Counted from the stretch's first letter, positions 33,272 to 42,044 are shown. The stretch: DNA of 64,000 nucleotides from Microbacterium oxydans (GCF_900095745.1 NZ_FMIR01000018.1:310001-374000); one strand, 5' to 3'. Notes: generated by a model from the letters alone, not told the origin. A program made the numbers and translations.

Positions 33272-34411
33272 ATGGCTCGCTTCATCCGCCGCGCGCGCAT
33301 CGGCGCCGGCATCGCCCTGGCCACCACGGCCGCACTCGCGCTGACCTCCTGCGCGTCCGCCACCGACGCACCGGCGTCGAGCAGCGAGACGGTCGATGCC
33401 GCCGCGGCCACGTCCGTGGAGGACTTCGGTACTTTCGCCGAACTCGAGGCCGCTGCCAAGGAGGAGGGTTCGCTCAACGTCATCGCCCTTCCCCGCGACT
33501 GGGCGAACTACGGCGAGATCCTCGACCTGTTCGCCGAGAAGTACCCCGAGATCACGATCAACGAAGCCTCGCCCGACGTCTCCAGCGCCGAAGAGATCCA
33601 GGCCGCCGAGACCAACAAGGGCCTCGACACCGCGCCCGACGTGTTCGACCTCGGTCTGACCGTCGCGCTGCAGAGCACCGACACGTTCGCTCCCTACAAG
33701 GTGCAGACGTGGGACGAGATCCCCGACGAGCTCAAGGAGCCGACCGGCCTCTTCGTCGGCGACTACGGCGGATACATGTCGATCGGCTACGACTCGTCGA
33801 AGTTCGATGCGCCCTCCGAGCTCGCCGACCTGCTGTCGGCCGGCTACAAGGGCTCCGTCGCGATCAACGGTGACCCGACCCAGGCCGGCGCCGCGTTCGC
33901 CGCCGTGGGCCTCGCGACCGTGCAGTCCGACGGAACGCTCGACGACTTCCAGCCCGGCATCGACTTCTTCTCGGAGATGCAGAAGGCCGGCAACCTGCTC
34001 AAGGTCGATGTCACGACGGCGACCATCGCGAGCGGCGAGACCCCGGTCGTCTTCGACTGGGACTACCTGAACGCCTCGCACACGGCCGACAACGACGACT
34101 GGAAGGTCGTCGTGCTCGACGGCACCGGCTACGCCGGCTACTACAACCAGGCCATCAACGTCGACGCCCCGAACCCGGCGGCGGCACGCCTGTGGCAGGA
34201 GTTCCTCTACAGCGACGAGGTGCAGAACCTGTGGCTGAAGGGTGGAGCGCGCCCCGTGCGTATGGAGGCCATGACCGAGGCCGGAACCATCGATGCCGAC
34301 CTCGCGGCGGCGCTCCCCGACGCTCCGGACGAGACCGTCGTCCCGACCGAGGAGCAGTCGACGAACGCCGGCACGCTGCTCGGCGAGAAGTGGGCCGCGG
34401 CCGTCCAGTGA
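33272..34411 (+). CDS. Extracellular solute-binding lipoprotein of a Pot/Fbp-type ABC importer
   Basis: A 379-residue lipoprotein: basic N-terminus, hydrophobic run and lipobox ending LTSC near residue 27. The mature part is a type II periplasmic-binding fold (EEGSLNVIALPRDWANYGEI, APDVFDLGLTVALQS, PVVFDWDYLNASHTADNDDW), resembling spermidine/putrescine, iron and phosphonate binders. It captures a small charged solute outside the cell. It is the first of four overlapping genes (binding protein, two permeases, ATPase). Translation may be controlled by the stem at 33215-33270. Ligand not assignable. Confidence 0.9.
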   Translation: MARFIRRARIGAGIALATTAALALTSCASATDAPASSSETVDAAAATSVEDFGTFAELEAAAKEEGSLNVIALPRDWANYGEILDLFAEKYPEITINEASPDVSSAEEIQAAETNKGLDTAPDVFDLGLTVALQSTDTFAPYKVQTWDEIPDELKEPTGLFVGDYGGYMSIGYDSSKFDAPSELADLLSAGYKGSVAINGDPTQAGAAFAAVGLATVQSDGTLDDFQPGIDFFSEMQKAGNLLKVDVTTATIASGETPVVFDWDYLNASHTADNDDWKVVVLDGTGYAGYYNQAINVDAPNPAAARLWQEFLYSDEVQNLWLKGGARPVRMEAMTEAGTIDADLAAALPDAPDETVVPTEEQSTNAGTLLGEKWAAAVQ

Positions 34412-35346
34412 CGACCCTCTCCCTACCGGGGGTGGATGCTGCGGCATCCGCCCCCGCCACCCCCGCCGGGTCTTCGCCACACGCGAAGGCCCGGCGGTCC
34501 GGCCCGTCCCCGGCCTGGCTCGGGCTCGTCCCGTTCGCGGCCTACGTGGTGCTCTTCCTCGCCGTGCCGACGGTCCTCGCGATCGGGTCGGGCTTCTTCG
34601 ACGACGACGGCGCCTTCACCTGGACCAACGTCGCGGCCCTCGCCGACCCGGTCGTGCTGAACACCTTCGCGAACTCCGCCTGGCTCTCCCTGCTCACGGC
34701 CGTCGTCGGCGCGGTCGTCGGCGCGCTCGTCTGCTATGCCCTCCTCGGCGTTAACCCCGACGGGGCGATGCGGCAGTCGGTGGATGCCGCAGCCGGCGTG
34801 CTCGCGCAGTTCGGCGGGGTCATGCTGGCGTTCGCCTTCATCGCCACGATCGGCATCCAGGGCGTCGTCACCCTGTTCCTCCAGGACGCGTTCGGCATCG
34901 ACATCTTCGCGAACGGCGCCTGGTTGTACGAGCTGCCCGGGCTGATCCTGCCCTACATCTACTTCCAGATCCCGCTCATGGTCATCACCTTCATGCCCGC
35001 CCTCGCCGCGCTCAAGCCGCAGTGGGCCGAGGCCAACCTCACGCTCGGCGGTAGCCGCTCCAGCTTCTGGCTGCGCATCGGCTTCCCCGTGCTCGCCCCC
35101 TCGTTCCTCGCCAGCCTGCTGCTGCTGTTCGCCAACGCCTTCTCCTCTTATGCGACGGCCGCCGCTCTCGCGAGCCAGGGTTCGCAGATCGTGCCGCTGC
35201 AGATCCGCACCGCGCTCACGAGCGAGACGCTGCTCGGGCGGGAGAACCTCGCCGGCGCCCTCGCACTCGGCATGATCGTCGTGGTGGCGGTAGTGATGTC
35301 CCTGTACTCGCTCATCCAGCGCCGCGCGGCACGGTGGCAGTCGTGA
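34408..35346 (+). CDS. ABC importer permease 1
   Basis: A 312-residue membrane protein starting at a GTG that overlaps the binding-protein stop (GTGA). It has six TM segments and the EAA loop PQWAEANLTLGGSRSSFWLR, which docks the ATPase. The N-terminal 30 residues are hydrophilic and rich in Ala and Pro. It is of the PotB/CysT type, one of two non-identical permeases forming the channel with the product of the next gene. Confidence 0.9.
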   Translation: MTTLSLPGVDAAASAPATPAGSSPHAKARRSGPSPAWLGLVPFAAYVVLFLAVPTVLAIGSGFFDDDGAFTWTNVAALADPVVLNTFANSAWLSLLTAVVGAVVGALVCYALLGVNPDGAMRQSVDAAAGVLAQFGGVMLAFAFIATIGIQGVVTLFLQDAFGIDIFANGAWLYELPGLILPYIYFQIPLMVITFMPALAALKPQWAEANLTLGGSRSSFWLRIGFPVLAPSFLASLLLLFANAFSSYATAAALASQGSQIVPLQIRTALTSETLLGRENLAGALALGMIVVVAVVMSLYSLIQRRAARWQS

Positions 35347-36134
35347 ATCGCCTCGGCCCCTCCCGCGTGACCCGCTGGGTCATCGGCATCCTCGTCGGTG
35401 CGTTCTTCGCGATCCCCCTCGCCTCGACCTTCCTGTTCACGCTCCGCGGGAAGGAAGGACCGACTCTCGAGCACTGGGCCGCCCTCTTCGATCCGGCCGC
35501 CTCCGCCGCCATCAAGCCGATCTGGACGGGCCTGGGCAACTCGCTCGTGCTCGCGGTCGTGACGGTCGCGATCGTGCTGCTCCTGCTCGCGCCGACCATG
35601 ATCCTGGTCAACCTGCGCTTCCCGAAGCTCAAGCCCGCGTTCGAGTTCGCGGCACTGCTGCCCATCTCGATCCCCGCGATCGTGCTCGTCGTCGGGCTCG
35701 CGCCCCTCTACCTGCAGATCGGACGCACGCTGGGCACGGGCACCTGGACCCTCGCTTTCGCGTACGGCATCACCGTGCTCCCGTATGCCTCCCGATCGAT
35801 CCAGGCCTCGATCGATGCGGCCGACCTGCGCACCCTCTCGGAGGCGGCGCGCTCTCTGGGCGCGAGCTGGCCGACCGTGATCCTGAAGGTGCTGGCGCCG
35901 AACCTCCGGCAGGGACTCCTGGCGGCGTCGCTGATCTCGATCGCGGTCGTGCTGGGCGAGTTCACGATCGCCTCGCTCCTGAACCGCCCGGTGTTCCAGA
36001 CCGCCATGGTCGTCGTGCAGAAGCAGGATCCTTTCGCGCCGGCGATCTTCACCCTGCTGGCGCTGGCGTTCGTCTTCTTCCTGCTCCTCCTCATCGGCCG
36101 CGTCGCGCGCGGCACCCGAAAGGCCCGCTCATGA
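35343..36134 (+). CDS. ABC importer permease 2
   Basis: A 263-residue membrane protein of the PotC type with six TM segments and the EAA loop LRTLSEAARSLGASWPTVIL. A GTG start overlaps the permease 1 stop (GTGA), and its own stop overlaps the ATPase ATG. Together with permease 1 it forms the membrane channel of the importer. Confidence 0.9.
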   Translation: MNRLGPSRVTRWVIGILVGAFFAIPLASTFLFTLRGKEGPTLEHWAALFDPAASAAIKPIWTGLGNSLVLAVVTVAIVLLLLAPTMILVNLRFPKLKPAFEFAALLPISIPAIVLVVGLAPLYLQIGRTLGTGTWTLAFAYGITVLPYASRSIQASIDAADLRTLSEAARSLGASWPTVILKVLAPNLRQGLLAASLISIAVVLGEFTIASLLNRPVFQTAMVVVQKQDPFAPAIFTLLALAFVFFLLLLIGRVARGTRKARS

Positions 36135-37222
36135 CCCTCGACCAGGCGCTGCCGCGCACCAAGGACAACCTGCTGCTGGCGAGGGCCGGCGAGGGCACCC
36201 GCGTCGAGCTGCAGGGCATCGTGAAGAGCTATGCGGGCACACGCGTGTTGCACGGGGTGGACCTCGACATCGCACCCGGGGAGTTCGTCTCGCTGCTCGG
36301 CCCCTCGGGATGCGGCAAGACCACGCTGCTCCGCGTGCTCGCCGGGCTCGAGGGCGCCGACGAGGGTGCGGTGCTGCTCGGGGGCGGCGACGTGTCGCGC
36401 GTGCCGACGAACAGGCGCGACATCGGCATGGTCTTCCAGTCGTACTCGCTGTTCCCCCATCTGCGGGTGGTCGACAACACGGCTTTCGGTCTGCGGCGGC
36501 GCGGCATCGGCAGGCAGGAGGCGCAGAAGCGCGCGCTCGATGCCCTCGCGCTGGTCGGTCTGGCGGACTTCGCCGACCGCTTTCCGCACCAGCTCTCCGG
36601 CGGGCAGCAGCAGCGGGTCGCGCTCGCGCGGGCTCTCGTCACCGAGCCCAAGGTGCTTCTGCTCGACGAGCCACTGTCGGCACTGGACGCCAAGGTGCGC
36701 GTGCAGCTGCGCGATGAGATCCGCCGCATCCAACTGCGCCTCGGCATCACGACGGTCTTCGTCACGCACGACCAGGAGGAGGCGCTGGCCGTCTCCGACC
36801 GGATCGCCGTGATGAATGCGGGGCGGATCGAGCAGATCGGCTCCCCCGAGCAGTTGTACACGACCCCTTCGACGGCGGGGGTCGCGGCCTTCGTGGGGCT
36901 TTCCAGCGTCGTCTCGGGTGTTGCCGAGGGCGATCATGTGCTGGTCTGGGGGCAGCACCTCCCCCTGCGGTCACCGGCCGACGGTCCGGTCGATGTGTAC
37001 CTCCGACCCGAGAACGTCTACTTCGCGTCGGAGGCGGATGCCGCCACCGATGCCCTGGTCGAGGAGAGCACCTTCCTCGGCAGCATACGCCGCACGCTCG
37101 TCCGCACCGAGTCGGGCGAGCTCGTCCGGGTGCAGCATGCCCCCGGCATCCATCCCTCGTTCGGCGACCGGGTGCGCATCGCCGTCGCCCCGGAGCCGGT
37201 CGCGGTGCACCCGCGCGGGTGA
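36131..37222 (+). CDS. ABC importer ATPase (PotA/FbpC-like)
   Basis: A 363-residue ATPase with Walker A GPSGCGKTT, Q-loop MVFQSYSLFPH, signature [15 protein letters not shown], Walker B VLLLDEPLSALD and the switch His in VTHDQEEAL. Residues about 280-363 form a C-terminal TOBE-like regulatory domain (VDVYLRPENVYFASEADAAT), as in polyamine, iron and molybdate importers. The ATG at 36131 overlaps the previous stop by ATGA. It powers the importer of the preceding three genes. Confidence 0.93.
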   Translation: MTLDQALPRTKDNLLLARAGEGTRVELQGIVKSYAGTRVLHGVDLDIAPGEFVSLLGPSGCGKTTLLRVLAGLEGADEGAVLLGGGDVSRVPTNRRDIGMVFQSYSLFPHLRVVDNTAFGLRRRGIGRQEAQKRALDALALVGLADFADRFPHQLSGGQQQRVALARALVTEPKVLLLDEPLSALDAKVRVQLRDEIRRIQLRLGITTVFVTHDQEEALAVSDRIAVMNAGRIEQIGSPEQLYTTPSTAGVAAFVGLSSVVSGVAEGDHVLVWGQHLPLRSPADGPVDVYLRPENVYFASEADAATDALVEESTFLGSIRRTLVRTESGELVRVQHAPGIHPSFGDRVRIAVAPEPVAVHPRG

Positions 37223-37307
37223 AGCCGCCCTTCCCACCGATATACCGGGACCGATAGCGTGAGCCGCGAGGGCGGGTTCCCTCCATCCGAAAGAGAAAGG
37301 ACGCCTC

Positions 37308-37487
37308 ATGGCAGGCAAGTTCGAGCTGTACACCGACAAGTCCGGTGAGTACCGGTTCCGTCTGAAGGCCGGCAACGGCGAGGTCATCGCGACGGGTGAG
37401 GGCTACTCGTCGAAGTCCGCCGCGCTGAACGGCATCGACGCCGTCCGCCGCAACGCCGCCGACGCCGAGGTCGTCGAGGTCGACTAG
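37308..37487 (+). CDS. YegP/DUF1508-family small protein
   Basis: A 59-residue protein from the ATG at 37308 (SD AAAGGA) to TAG at 37485-37487. It reads as one DUF1508 unit: FELYTDKSGEYRFRLKAGNG followed by EVIATGEGYSSKSAALNGID and the basic VRRNAADAEVVEVD end. E. coli YegP has two such units; this is the single-unit form common in actinobacteria. Function unknown. It stands alone, followed at once by the 56-bp palindrome. Confidence 0.9.
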   Translation: MAGKFELYTDKSGEYRFRLKAGNGEVIATGEGYSSKSAALNGIDAVRRNAADAEVVEVD

Positions 37488-37500
37488 CTCGACACCCCCA

Positions 37501-37556
37501 CTTCACGACGAGACCCCCTGGTGCAGACGTCTGCACCAGGGGGTCTCGTCGTGAAG
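37501..37556. terminator. Perfect 56-bp palindrome between convergent genes
   Basis: Two 28-nt arms (37501-37528 and 37529-37556) are exact reverse complements with no loop; the centre is GCAGAC/GTCTGC. It lies 13 bp past the YegP-like stop and 32 bp before the convergent ABC ATPase stop. Position suggests a bidirectional terminator, but the perfect symmetry is exceptional. Confidence 0.8.
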
Positions 37557-37588
37557 GCGGGGTCTCGGCAGACCGTGCCGCCGCAACC

Positions 37589-38344
37589 TCAGAGCACGCG
37601 CGCCAGGAAGTCCTTCGTGCGCGGATGCTGCGGGTTCGCGAGCACCTCGCGCGGGTCTCCTTCTTCGACGATGTGTCCGCCGTCCATGAAGATCAGGCGC
37701 GAGCCGACCTCCCGCGCGAAGCCCATCTCGTGCGTGACGACGAGCATCGTCATCCCCTCGTCGGCCAGCGAGCGCATGACCTGCAGCACTTCGCCGACCA
37801 GCTCGGGGTCGAGTGCCGAGGTCGGCTCGTCGAACAGCATCATGTCCGGGTTCATGCACAGCGCACGCGCGATCGCGACGCGCTGCTGCTGCCCGCCGGA
37901 CAGGTGTCCGGGGTAGGCATCCGACTTCTCGGACAGTCCCACGCGCTCGAGCATGGCGCGCGCGATCAGCTCGGCTTCCTTCTTCGAGCGCTTCTTCACC
38001 CGCTGCTGGGCGACCGTGAGGTTGCCGAGCACATCGAGGTGCGGGAAGAGGTTGAAGCTCTGGAACACCATGCCGATGCGCGTGCGCACACCGTCGATGT
38101 CGACGTCGGGATCGGTGATGTCGATCCCCTCGATCAGCACCTTGCCGGCGGTCGGCTCCTCGAGCAGGTTCACCGACCGCAGCAGCGTCGACTTGCCGGA
38201 GCCCGATGGGCCGATCACGCAGACGACCTCGCCCCTGGTGACGGTGAGGTCGATGCCCTTGAGAACCTCGTTGTCGCCGAACGACTTCACCAGCCCCTGC
38301 ACGTCGATCGCCGGGGCATGCACATCGATCAGTTCGGTGATCAT
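37589..38344 (-). CDS. Polar amino-acid ABC importer ATPase (GlnQ/HisP-like)
   Basis: A 251-residue ATPase with Walker [27 protein letters not shown], signature [15 protein letters not shown], Walker [15 protein letters not shown] and [20 protein letters not shown], the last typical of the polar amino-acid uptake family. The ATG at 38344 overlaps the permease stop (ATGA). It is the third gene of a binding protein-permease-ATPase operon read on the minus strand. Confidence 0.93.
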   Translation of the reverse strand: MITELIDVHAPAIDVQGLVKSFGDNEVLKGIDLTVTRGEVVCVIGPSGSGKSTLLRSVNLLEEPTAGKVLIEGIDITDPDVDIDGVRTRIGMVFQSFNLFPHLDVLGNLTVAQQRVKKRSKKEAELIARAMLERVGLSEKSDAYPGHLSGGQQQRVAIARALCMNPDMMLFDEPTSALDPELVGEVLQVMRSLADEGMTMLVVTHEMGFAREVGSRLIFMDGGHIVEEGDPREVLANPQHPRTKDFLARVL

Positions 38345-39138
38345 CGCTGCCTCGCCATCCGACGCTCCAGCCACGCGCTGAAGCGCGTGAGCGGGATCGT
38401 CACGATCAGGTACAGGATCGCCGCCATGATCAACGGCGTTCCGTTCGCGTTCTGGGTGCTCGCGTCACGCGCGAAGTTCGTGAGCTCTTTCGACCAGATG
38501 AAGGACCCCGCGATGAACAACAGGGACGTGTCCTTCAGCAGCAGCACGAACTCGTTGGTGAGCGGCGGGATGATGATCCGGAAACCCTGCGGCACGACGA
38601 TCCAGAAGGTCGTCTTCATGGGCGACATACCCAGCGAGCGCGCGGCCTCCGTCTGTCCCTTCGGGACCGCCTGGATCCCGGCGCGGATCGTCTCGGCCAT
38701 GTACGCCGAGGCGACGAGGATGAGACCGATGAGTCCGAGCACGACCGGTCCGCCGAGCTTCGTCCCGGGAACGCCCACGGCGATCGGCAGGATGAAGGCG
38801 ATGGCGAAGATCGTGAGGATCGCGGGGAGTCCCCGGAACAGCTCGATCCAGCACGTCGCGATCCAGCGGAACGGCGCGATGACCGACAGCTTCATCAGGG
38901 CCAGCAGCACGCCGAGCAGCAGGCCGCCGACGAACGCCACGGCCGTGAACCACAGGGTGTTCACGAGTGCGGTCGTGATGATCCCGGGGAACATCTTCGC
39001 CGCGATCTCGGGGTTGAAGAACAGCGGTCCGATCTTCGCCCAGTCGGTGGTCACGATCGCCCAGACGGCGATCGCGATCAGCACCGCATAGACCGAATAC
39101 CGATACAGCTTGCCCTTGGTGGTACGCCTCAACGCCAT
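38341..39138 (-). CDS. Polar amino-acid ABC importer permease (HisM/GlnP-like)
   Basis: A 265-residue membrane protein with about five or six TM segments and the conserved sequences [20 protein letters not shown] and [21 protein letters not shown] (EAA loop) of the HisMQ family. Only one permease gene is present, so the channel is probably a homodimer. It follows the binding protein by 34 nt and overlaps the ATPase gene. Confidence 0.92.
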   Translation of the reverse strand: MALRRTTKGKLYRYSVYAVLIAIAVWAIVTTDWAKIGPLFFNPEIAAKMFPGIITTALVNTLWFTAVAFVGGLLLGVLLALMKLSVIAPFRWIATCWIELFRGLPAILTIFAIAFILPIAVGVPGTKLGGPVVLGLIGLILVASAYMAETIRAGIQAVPKGQTEAARSLGMSPMKTTFWIVVPQGFRIIIPPLTNEFVLLLKDTSLLFIAGSFIWSKELTNFARDASTQNANGTPLIMAAILYLIVTIPLTRFSAWLERRMARQR

Positions 39139-39172
39139 CGTCGAGGTCCTCCCGCTCTACCGACGCCGCCGG

Positions 39173-39991
39173 TCACTTGGCCGCGAGGTACTCGTCGTAG
39201 ATCTCCTGGTATCCGCCGTCGTCCTGGAGCTCCTTGAGCGCCTTGTTGATGGCTTCACGGAGCTCGTCCTTCTCGCCCTTGGCGAAGGCGAAGCCGTACG
39301 ACTCGTCGGTCGGGTAGGTCTCGACGATCTTGTACGCGGGGTCGTCCTGCTCGTGCACGTAGTTGACGGGCTGGTCCTGCAGGATCGCGTCGATCTGCCC
39401 GGCCTGCATCGCCGGCCACAGCTCACCGTCCGACGGGTACTGGACGAGCTGTGCGCCCTTGGCGTTCTCGGTCGCGTAGGACTCACCGGTGGTGCCCTGC
39501 TGCACGCCGACGTTCTTGCCGTCGAGGTCGTCGATGGACTTGATGTCCGAGTCGGCGCGGACCAGCAGCGACTGCAGCGAGTCGACGTACGGGTCGGAGA
39601 AGTCGATGTTGGCCTTGCGCTCCTCGGTGATCGTCATGGCCGACGCACCGATGTCGCACTGACCCGAGACGAGGATCGCACCCGACTGCAGCGGGTCGAA
39701 GCCCACGTCCTGCACGGAGACCTTGAGATCGAGCTTCTCGGCGATCGCCGCGAGGAGATCGATGTCGAATCCGGAGTACTCGATGTCGCTGGACGGGTCC
39801 TCGACCTCGAAGGGCGGGTAGGGAACGTCGGAGCAGACCGTGAGCGTGCCGGCCTCGATCAGACCGTACTCATCGCCCGCGGCGGGAGCGTCGCTGCTGC
39901 CCGCATCGGACGAACCGGTCGCGCAGCCGGCGAGCGCGAGAGTGGCGGTCGCCATGAGGGCGAGACCGGCGATGAGGTTACGACGAGTCAT
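39173..39991 (-). CDS. Amino-acid-binding lipoprotein (SBP_bac_3)
   Basis: A 272-residue lipoprotein: MTRRNLIAGLALMATATLALAGC carries the signal and a lipobox ending at Cys near residue 23. The mature part is an SBP_bac_3 protein (TVCSDVPYPPFEVED, GFDIDLLAAIAEKLDLKV, SAMTITEERKANIDFSDPY). It binds a polar amino acid such as glutamine, glutamate or cystine. The ATG at 39991 has SD AGGAG and fixes the start within a longer frame. The 173-bp gap upstream should hold its promoter; a TAGATG -10-like box with a poorly spaced TTGGTC is all I could see. Confidence 0.9.
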   Translation of the reverse strand: MTRRNLIAGLALMATATLALAGCATGSSDAGSSDAPAAGDEYGLIEAGTLTVCSDVPYPPFEVEDPSSDIEYSGFDIDLLAAIAEKLDLKVSVQDVGFDPLQSGAILVSGQCDIGASAMTITEERKANIDFSDPYVDSLQSLLVRADSDIKSIDDLDGKNVGVQQGTTGESYATENAKGAQLVQYPSDGELWPAMQAGQIDAILQDQPVNYVHEQDDPAYKIVETYPTDESYGFAFAKGEKDELREAINKALKELQDDGGYQEIYDEYLAAK

Positions 39992-40114
39992 GTCGGCTCC
40001 TGTAAGACGAGGGCGGGGTGTGCCCACGGACGGGTAGGAGAACATCTAAACATGCGGCCCGTCGCGTGACCAATGACATCAGTCGGTCGACGTATCACGT
40101 TTGCGTTGCAAGTG

Positions 40115-40132
40115 CACGTCAGTGGCGACGTG
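40115..40132 (-). terminator. Weak hairpin after the Dabb gene
   Basis: CACGTC and GACGTG pair over a 6-nt loop, 33 nt past the Dabb-gene stop on the minus strand. Short and without a U-tract, so only a tentative terminator for the rhodanese operon. Confidence 0.35.
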
Positions 40133-40164
40133 AAATCAAGTGCCGCAGCGCGTGCGACGCGGTC

Positions 40165-40467
40165 TCAGACCTCGAAGTCGACCGCGGCGCGCGAGGCGAC
40201 CACCGAGCGGATGTAGCCGGCGACCTCCTCATGCGCGGGGTGCACCTGGTACGCGTCGATGTCGGCGACCGAGTCGAAGTCGGCCACCAGCGTCACGTCC
40301 CAGTTCGTCTCCGGGTAGGCCGCATTGGCACCGGCGGAGATCGTGAGCAGCTGCGGCACGACACCCTCCAGGGCGTTGAGGCGACGAGCGACCTCGGCCG
40401 CCTGCTCGGCACGCACGGCGGCATCTTCGGCCGCGAGCTTCCACATCACGACATGGCGGATGGTCAC
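40165..40467 (-). CDS. Dabb (stress-responsive A/B barrel) family protein
   Basis: A 100-residue ferredoxin-like barrel protein with the Dabb signature: MTIRHVVMWKL at the start, then NWDVTLVADFDSVADIDAYQ and VHPAHEEVAGYIRSVVASRA. Some members are olivetolic-acid-cyclase-like; most are of unknown role. The GTG at 40467 (SD AAGGA) overlaps the stop of the glutaredoxin-like gene (GTGA), so it is the last of three coupled genes. Confidence 0.85.
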   Translation of the reverse strand: MTIRHVVMWKLAAEDAAVRAEQAAEVARRLNALEGVVPQLLTISAGANAAYPETNWDVTLVADFDSVADIDAYQVHPAHEEVAGYIRSVVASRAAVDFEV

Positions 40468-40760
40468 AGGGATTCCTTCGTCTCGGTTCGCGCCGCACCG
40501 CGGACCGCGGCCTCCAGCGCCTCGCGCAGTCGTTCGGGCGATACGCGCCAGTGCGCGTGCAGATCGCCGTCGATCAGGACGACGGGGATCTTCTCCCACC
40601 ACAGCTCATACAGTGCGGGGTCGTCCTGGATGGACGCCTCGACGATCTCGATCTGCTCCGCGGCGGCGTCGGGCAGCTCGGCGACGACAGCGTCGATCAC
40701 GTCGGAGGCCACCTCGCAGAGATGACAGTCGGGCTTGCGGATCAGGGTCAGCGTGGTCAC
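40464..40760 (-). CDS. Glutaredoxin-like (DUF836/YruB-type) thiol protein
   Basis: A 98-residue thioredoxin-fold protein with the active site KPDCHLCE (C12, C15), preceded by TLTLIR and followed by the cis-Pro in KIPVVLIDGDLH. This is the glutaredoxin-like family common in actinobacteria. A GTG at 40760 overlaps the rhodanese stop (GTGA), and its own stop overlaps the Dabb start, giving a tight three-gene operon. A role in thiol redox balance is likely; specific partners are unknown. Confidence 0.88.
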   Translation of the reverse strand: MTTLTLIRKPDCHLCEVASDVIDAVVAELPDAAAEQIEIVEASIQDDPALYELWWEKIPVVLIDGDLHAHWRVSPERLREALEAAVRGAARTETKESL

Positions 40761-41059
40761 GCCGAAGGCACCTCGACAGCGCGCCCCTGGGAGATCCACT
40801 CCCCCGTGCCGCCCTCGACGTTGGTGGCATCGAAGCCGCGGGACTCCAGCGCCTCGACGACGCGGGCGGAGCGACCGCCGGCCTGGCAGATGACGTCGAA
40901 CGACTCCGCCGGCAGCTCCTCGAGCCGGTTGCCGATCTCGGACATGGGGATGTTGACGGCACCGGGCACATGGCCTGCAGCGAACTCGTCCACCTCCCGC
41001 ACGTCGATGAGCGGAACACCCGACCGCTCGGCGAGTTCGGTGACGGTGATCGACTTCAT
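40757..41059 (-). CDS. Single-domain rhodanese sulfurtransferase
   Basis: A 100-residue rhodanese with LIDVREVDEFAAGHVPGAVN (CH2 motif) and the active-site loop ICQAGGRSARV, where C58 carries the persulfide. GlpE/PspE-like single-domain enzymes transfer sulfane sulfur to thiophilic acceptors. The ATG at 41059 has SD GAGAGGAT. It leads the operon with the glutaredoxin-like and Dabb genes. Confidence 0.9.
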   Translation of the reverse strand: MKSITVTELAERSGVPLIDVREVDEFAAGHVPGAVNIPMSEIGNRLEELPAESFDVICQAGGRSARVVEALESRGFDATNVEGGTGEWISQGRAVEVPSA

Positions 41060-41100
41060 GACATCCTCTCGGCGGTACGGAACTGCGGGCAGAGACACAA

Positions 41101-41124
41101 AGCGCCCGTCCGAAGACAGGCGCT
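41101..41124 (-). terminator. UUCG-capped terminator of the bS22 gene
   Basis: On the minus strand AGCGCCTGTC, TTCG, GACGGGCGCT forms a 10-bp stem (one T-G wobble) with a TTCG tetraloop, followed by TTTGTGT. It begins 14 nt after the stop at 41138. Confidence 0.75.
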
Positions 41125-41137
41125 CGTGTCTGGTCGC

Positions 41138-41236
41138 TTACTTCTTGTTGCGACGCTGGTGGCGAGTCTTACGAAGCAGCTTGCGGTGCTTCTTCTTCGC
41201 CATGCGCTTGCGGCGCTTCTTGATGACAGAACCCAC
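41138..41236 (-). CDS. Mini ribosomal protein bS22 (AURKAIP1/COX24-like)
   Basis: A 32-residue, extremely basic peptide from GTG at 41236 to TAA at 41138. It reads MGSVIKKRRKRMAKKKHRKL, then LRKTRHQRRNKK, closely matching the actinobacterial small-subunit protein known from mycobacterial ribosomes and annotated as an AURKAIP1/COX24-domain protein. GAGG lies 7 nt before the GTG. A TAGACT -10-like box occurs at 41314-41319. It is monocistronic, with the UUCG terminator just downstream. Confidence 0.93.
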   Translation of the reverse strand: MGSVIKKRRKRMAKKKHRKLLRKTRHQRRNKK

Positions 41237-41348
41237 GGAAACCTCACTAAGTCAGTGGCTGGGTGTCGCCGAAATCGGACACCCGGGTACGGGCACGGAA
41301 AATGCCTCGGGTCAGTCTAGCAAACCCGACGGCCTGAGCTGTGCGCCT

Positions 41349-41834
41349 TCACTCCGGAACGTCCTCCGTCACCAGGAACCGCCACACGAGGGCATGCCCG
41401 AGGGCCACGAGCGCGATCAGCAGGAGAGCCTCGACCTGGATGCCGGTGAGCCCGAGCGGAGCGACGATCTGGGGAGCCACCCCGATCACGGCGACCGCCG
41501 CATAGACGACCACGGTGCCGGCCTGGATCCAGCGCAGCGATGCCGGGGTCCCGTCTCCCCTGGCCTGTGCGACCAGACGAACCATGGAGGCGCCCCCCAC
41601 GATCGCGACGACCACGAAGGACAGCCGCCACAGGATCGGGGTCTCGGTGCCGCCGACCTGGGCGAACAGCCCCATCAGGGCGGGGAGCAGGAAGGAGAGG
41701 TAGATGCCGCCGATGGTCCGGCGCATCGCGGGGTTCGCGGTCCAGTCACGCCGAGCGCGGACGACGTTCCACCAGAGCCCGGTGAGCGTGAAGCACGTGG
41801 TGGAGAAGAGAGCGTAGAACGTGCTGACGTCCAC
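41349..41834 (-). CDS. Conserved membrane protein of unknown function
   Basis: A 161-residue protein with about five hydrophobic segments (FYALFSTTCFTLTGLWWNVV, GGIYLSFLLPALMGLFAQVG, LSFVVVAIVGGASMVRLVAQ, VYAAVAVIGVAPQIVAPLGL, LLLIALVALGHALVWRFLV). I do not recognise a family. The next upstream gene on this strand is the BldC-like regulator, whose stop lies 18 nt away, so the two may be co-transcribed from the promoter at 42072-42101. No residue pattern suggests catalysis. Confidence 0.7.
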   Translation of the reverse strand: MDVSTFYALFSTTCFTLTGLWWNVVRARRDWTANPAMRRTIGGIYLSFLLPALMGLFAQVGGTETPILWRLSFVVVAIVGGASMVRLVAQARGDGTPASLRWIQAGTVVVYAAVAVIGVAPQIVAPLGLTGIQVEALLLIALVALGHALVWRFLVTEDVPE

Positions 41835-41852
41835 GGTGTCTTCTCCGCGGAT

Positions 41853-42044
41853 TCAACCGACGTCGGCGATGGGCCGCTGCAGCGCGTCGGCCACGGCGGA
41901 CTCGGGCACGCGATAGCTGCGGCCGAAGCGAACGGCCGGCAGCTCCCCGGCGTGGACCAGCCGGTACACGGTCATCTTGGACACGCGCATCAGCTCGGCG
42001 ACCTCAGCCACCGTGAGGAATCGGACATCTGGAACCTCGGGCAT
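41853..42044 (-). CDS. BldC-like MerR-type helix-turn-helix protein
   Basis: A 63-residue protein that is almost only a winged HTH: FLTVAEVAELMRVSKMTVYR, then LVHAGELPAVRFGRSYRVPE. This is the BldC/excisionase-like class; BldC itself controls development in streptomycetes. The ATG at 42044 is chosen because an in-frame ATG at 42071 would lie upstream of the start of transcription predicted from the promoter at 42072-42101, and AAAGGGG lies about 11 nt before 42044. It may act on its own operon with the downstream membrane protein. Confidence 0.85.
   Translation of the reverse strand: MPEVPDVRFLTVAEVAELMRVSKMTVYRLVHAGELPAVRFGRSYRVPESAVADALQRPIADVG

Noticed and set aside
37501-37556. dif site or attachment site
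   Set aside because: No integrase is near, no flanking direct repeat is present, and the sequence does not resemble the dif consensus.
39992-40164. A tRNA or small RNA gene in the gap upstream of the amino-acid-binding gene
   Set aside because: No cloverleaf or clear promoter-terminator pair; only weak boxes and a short hairpin are visible.
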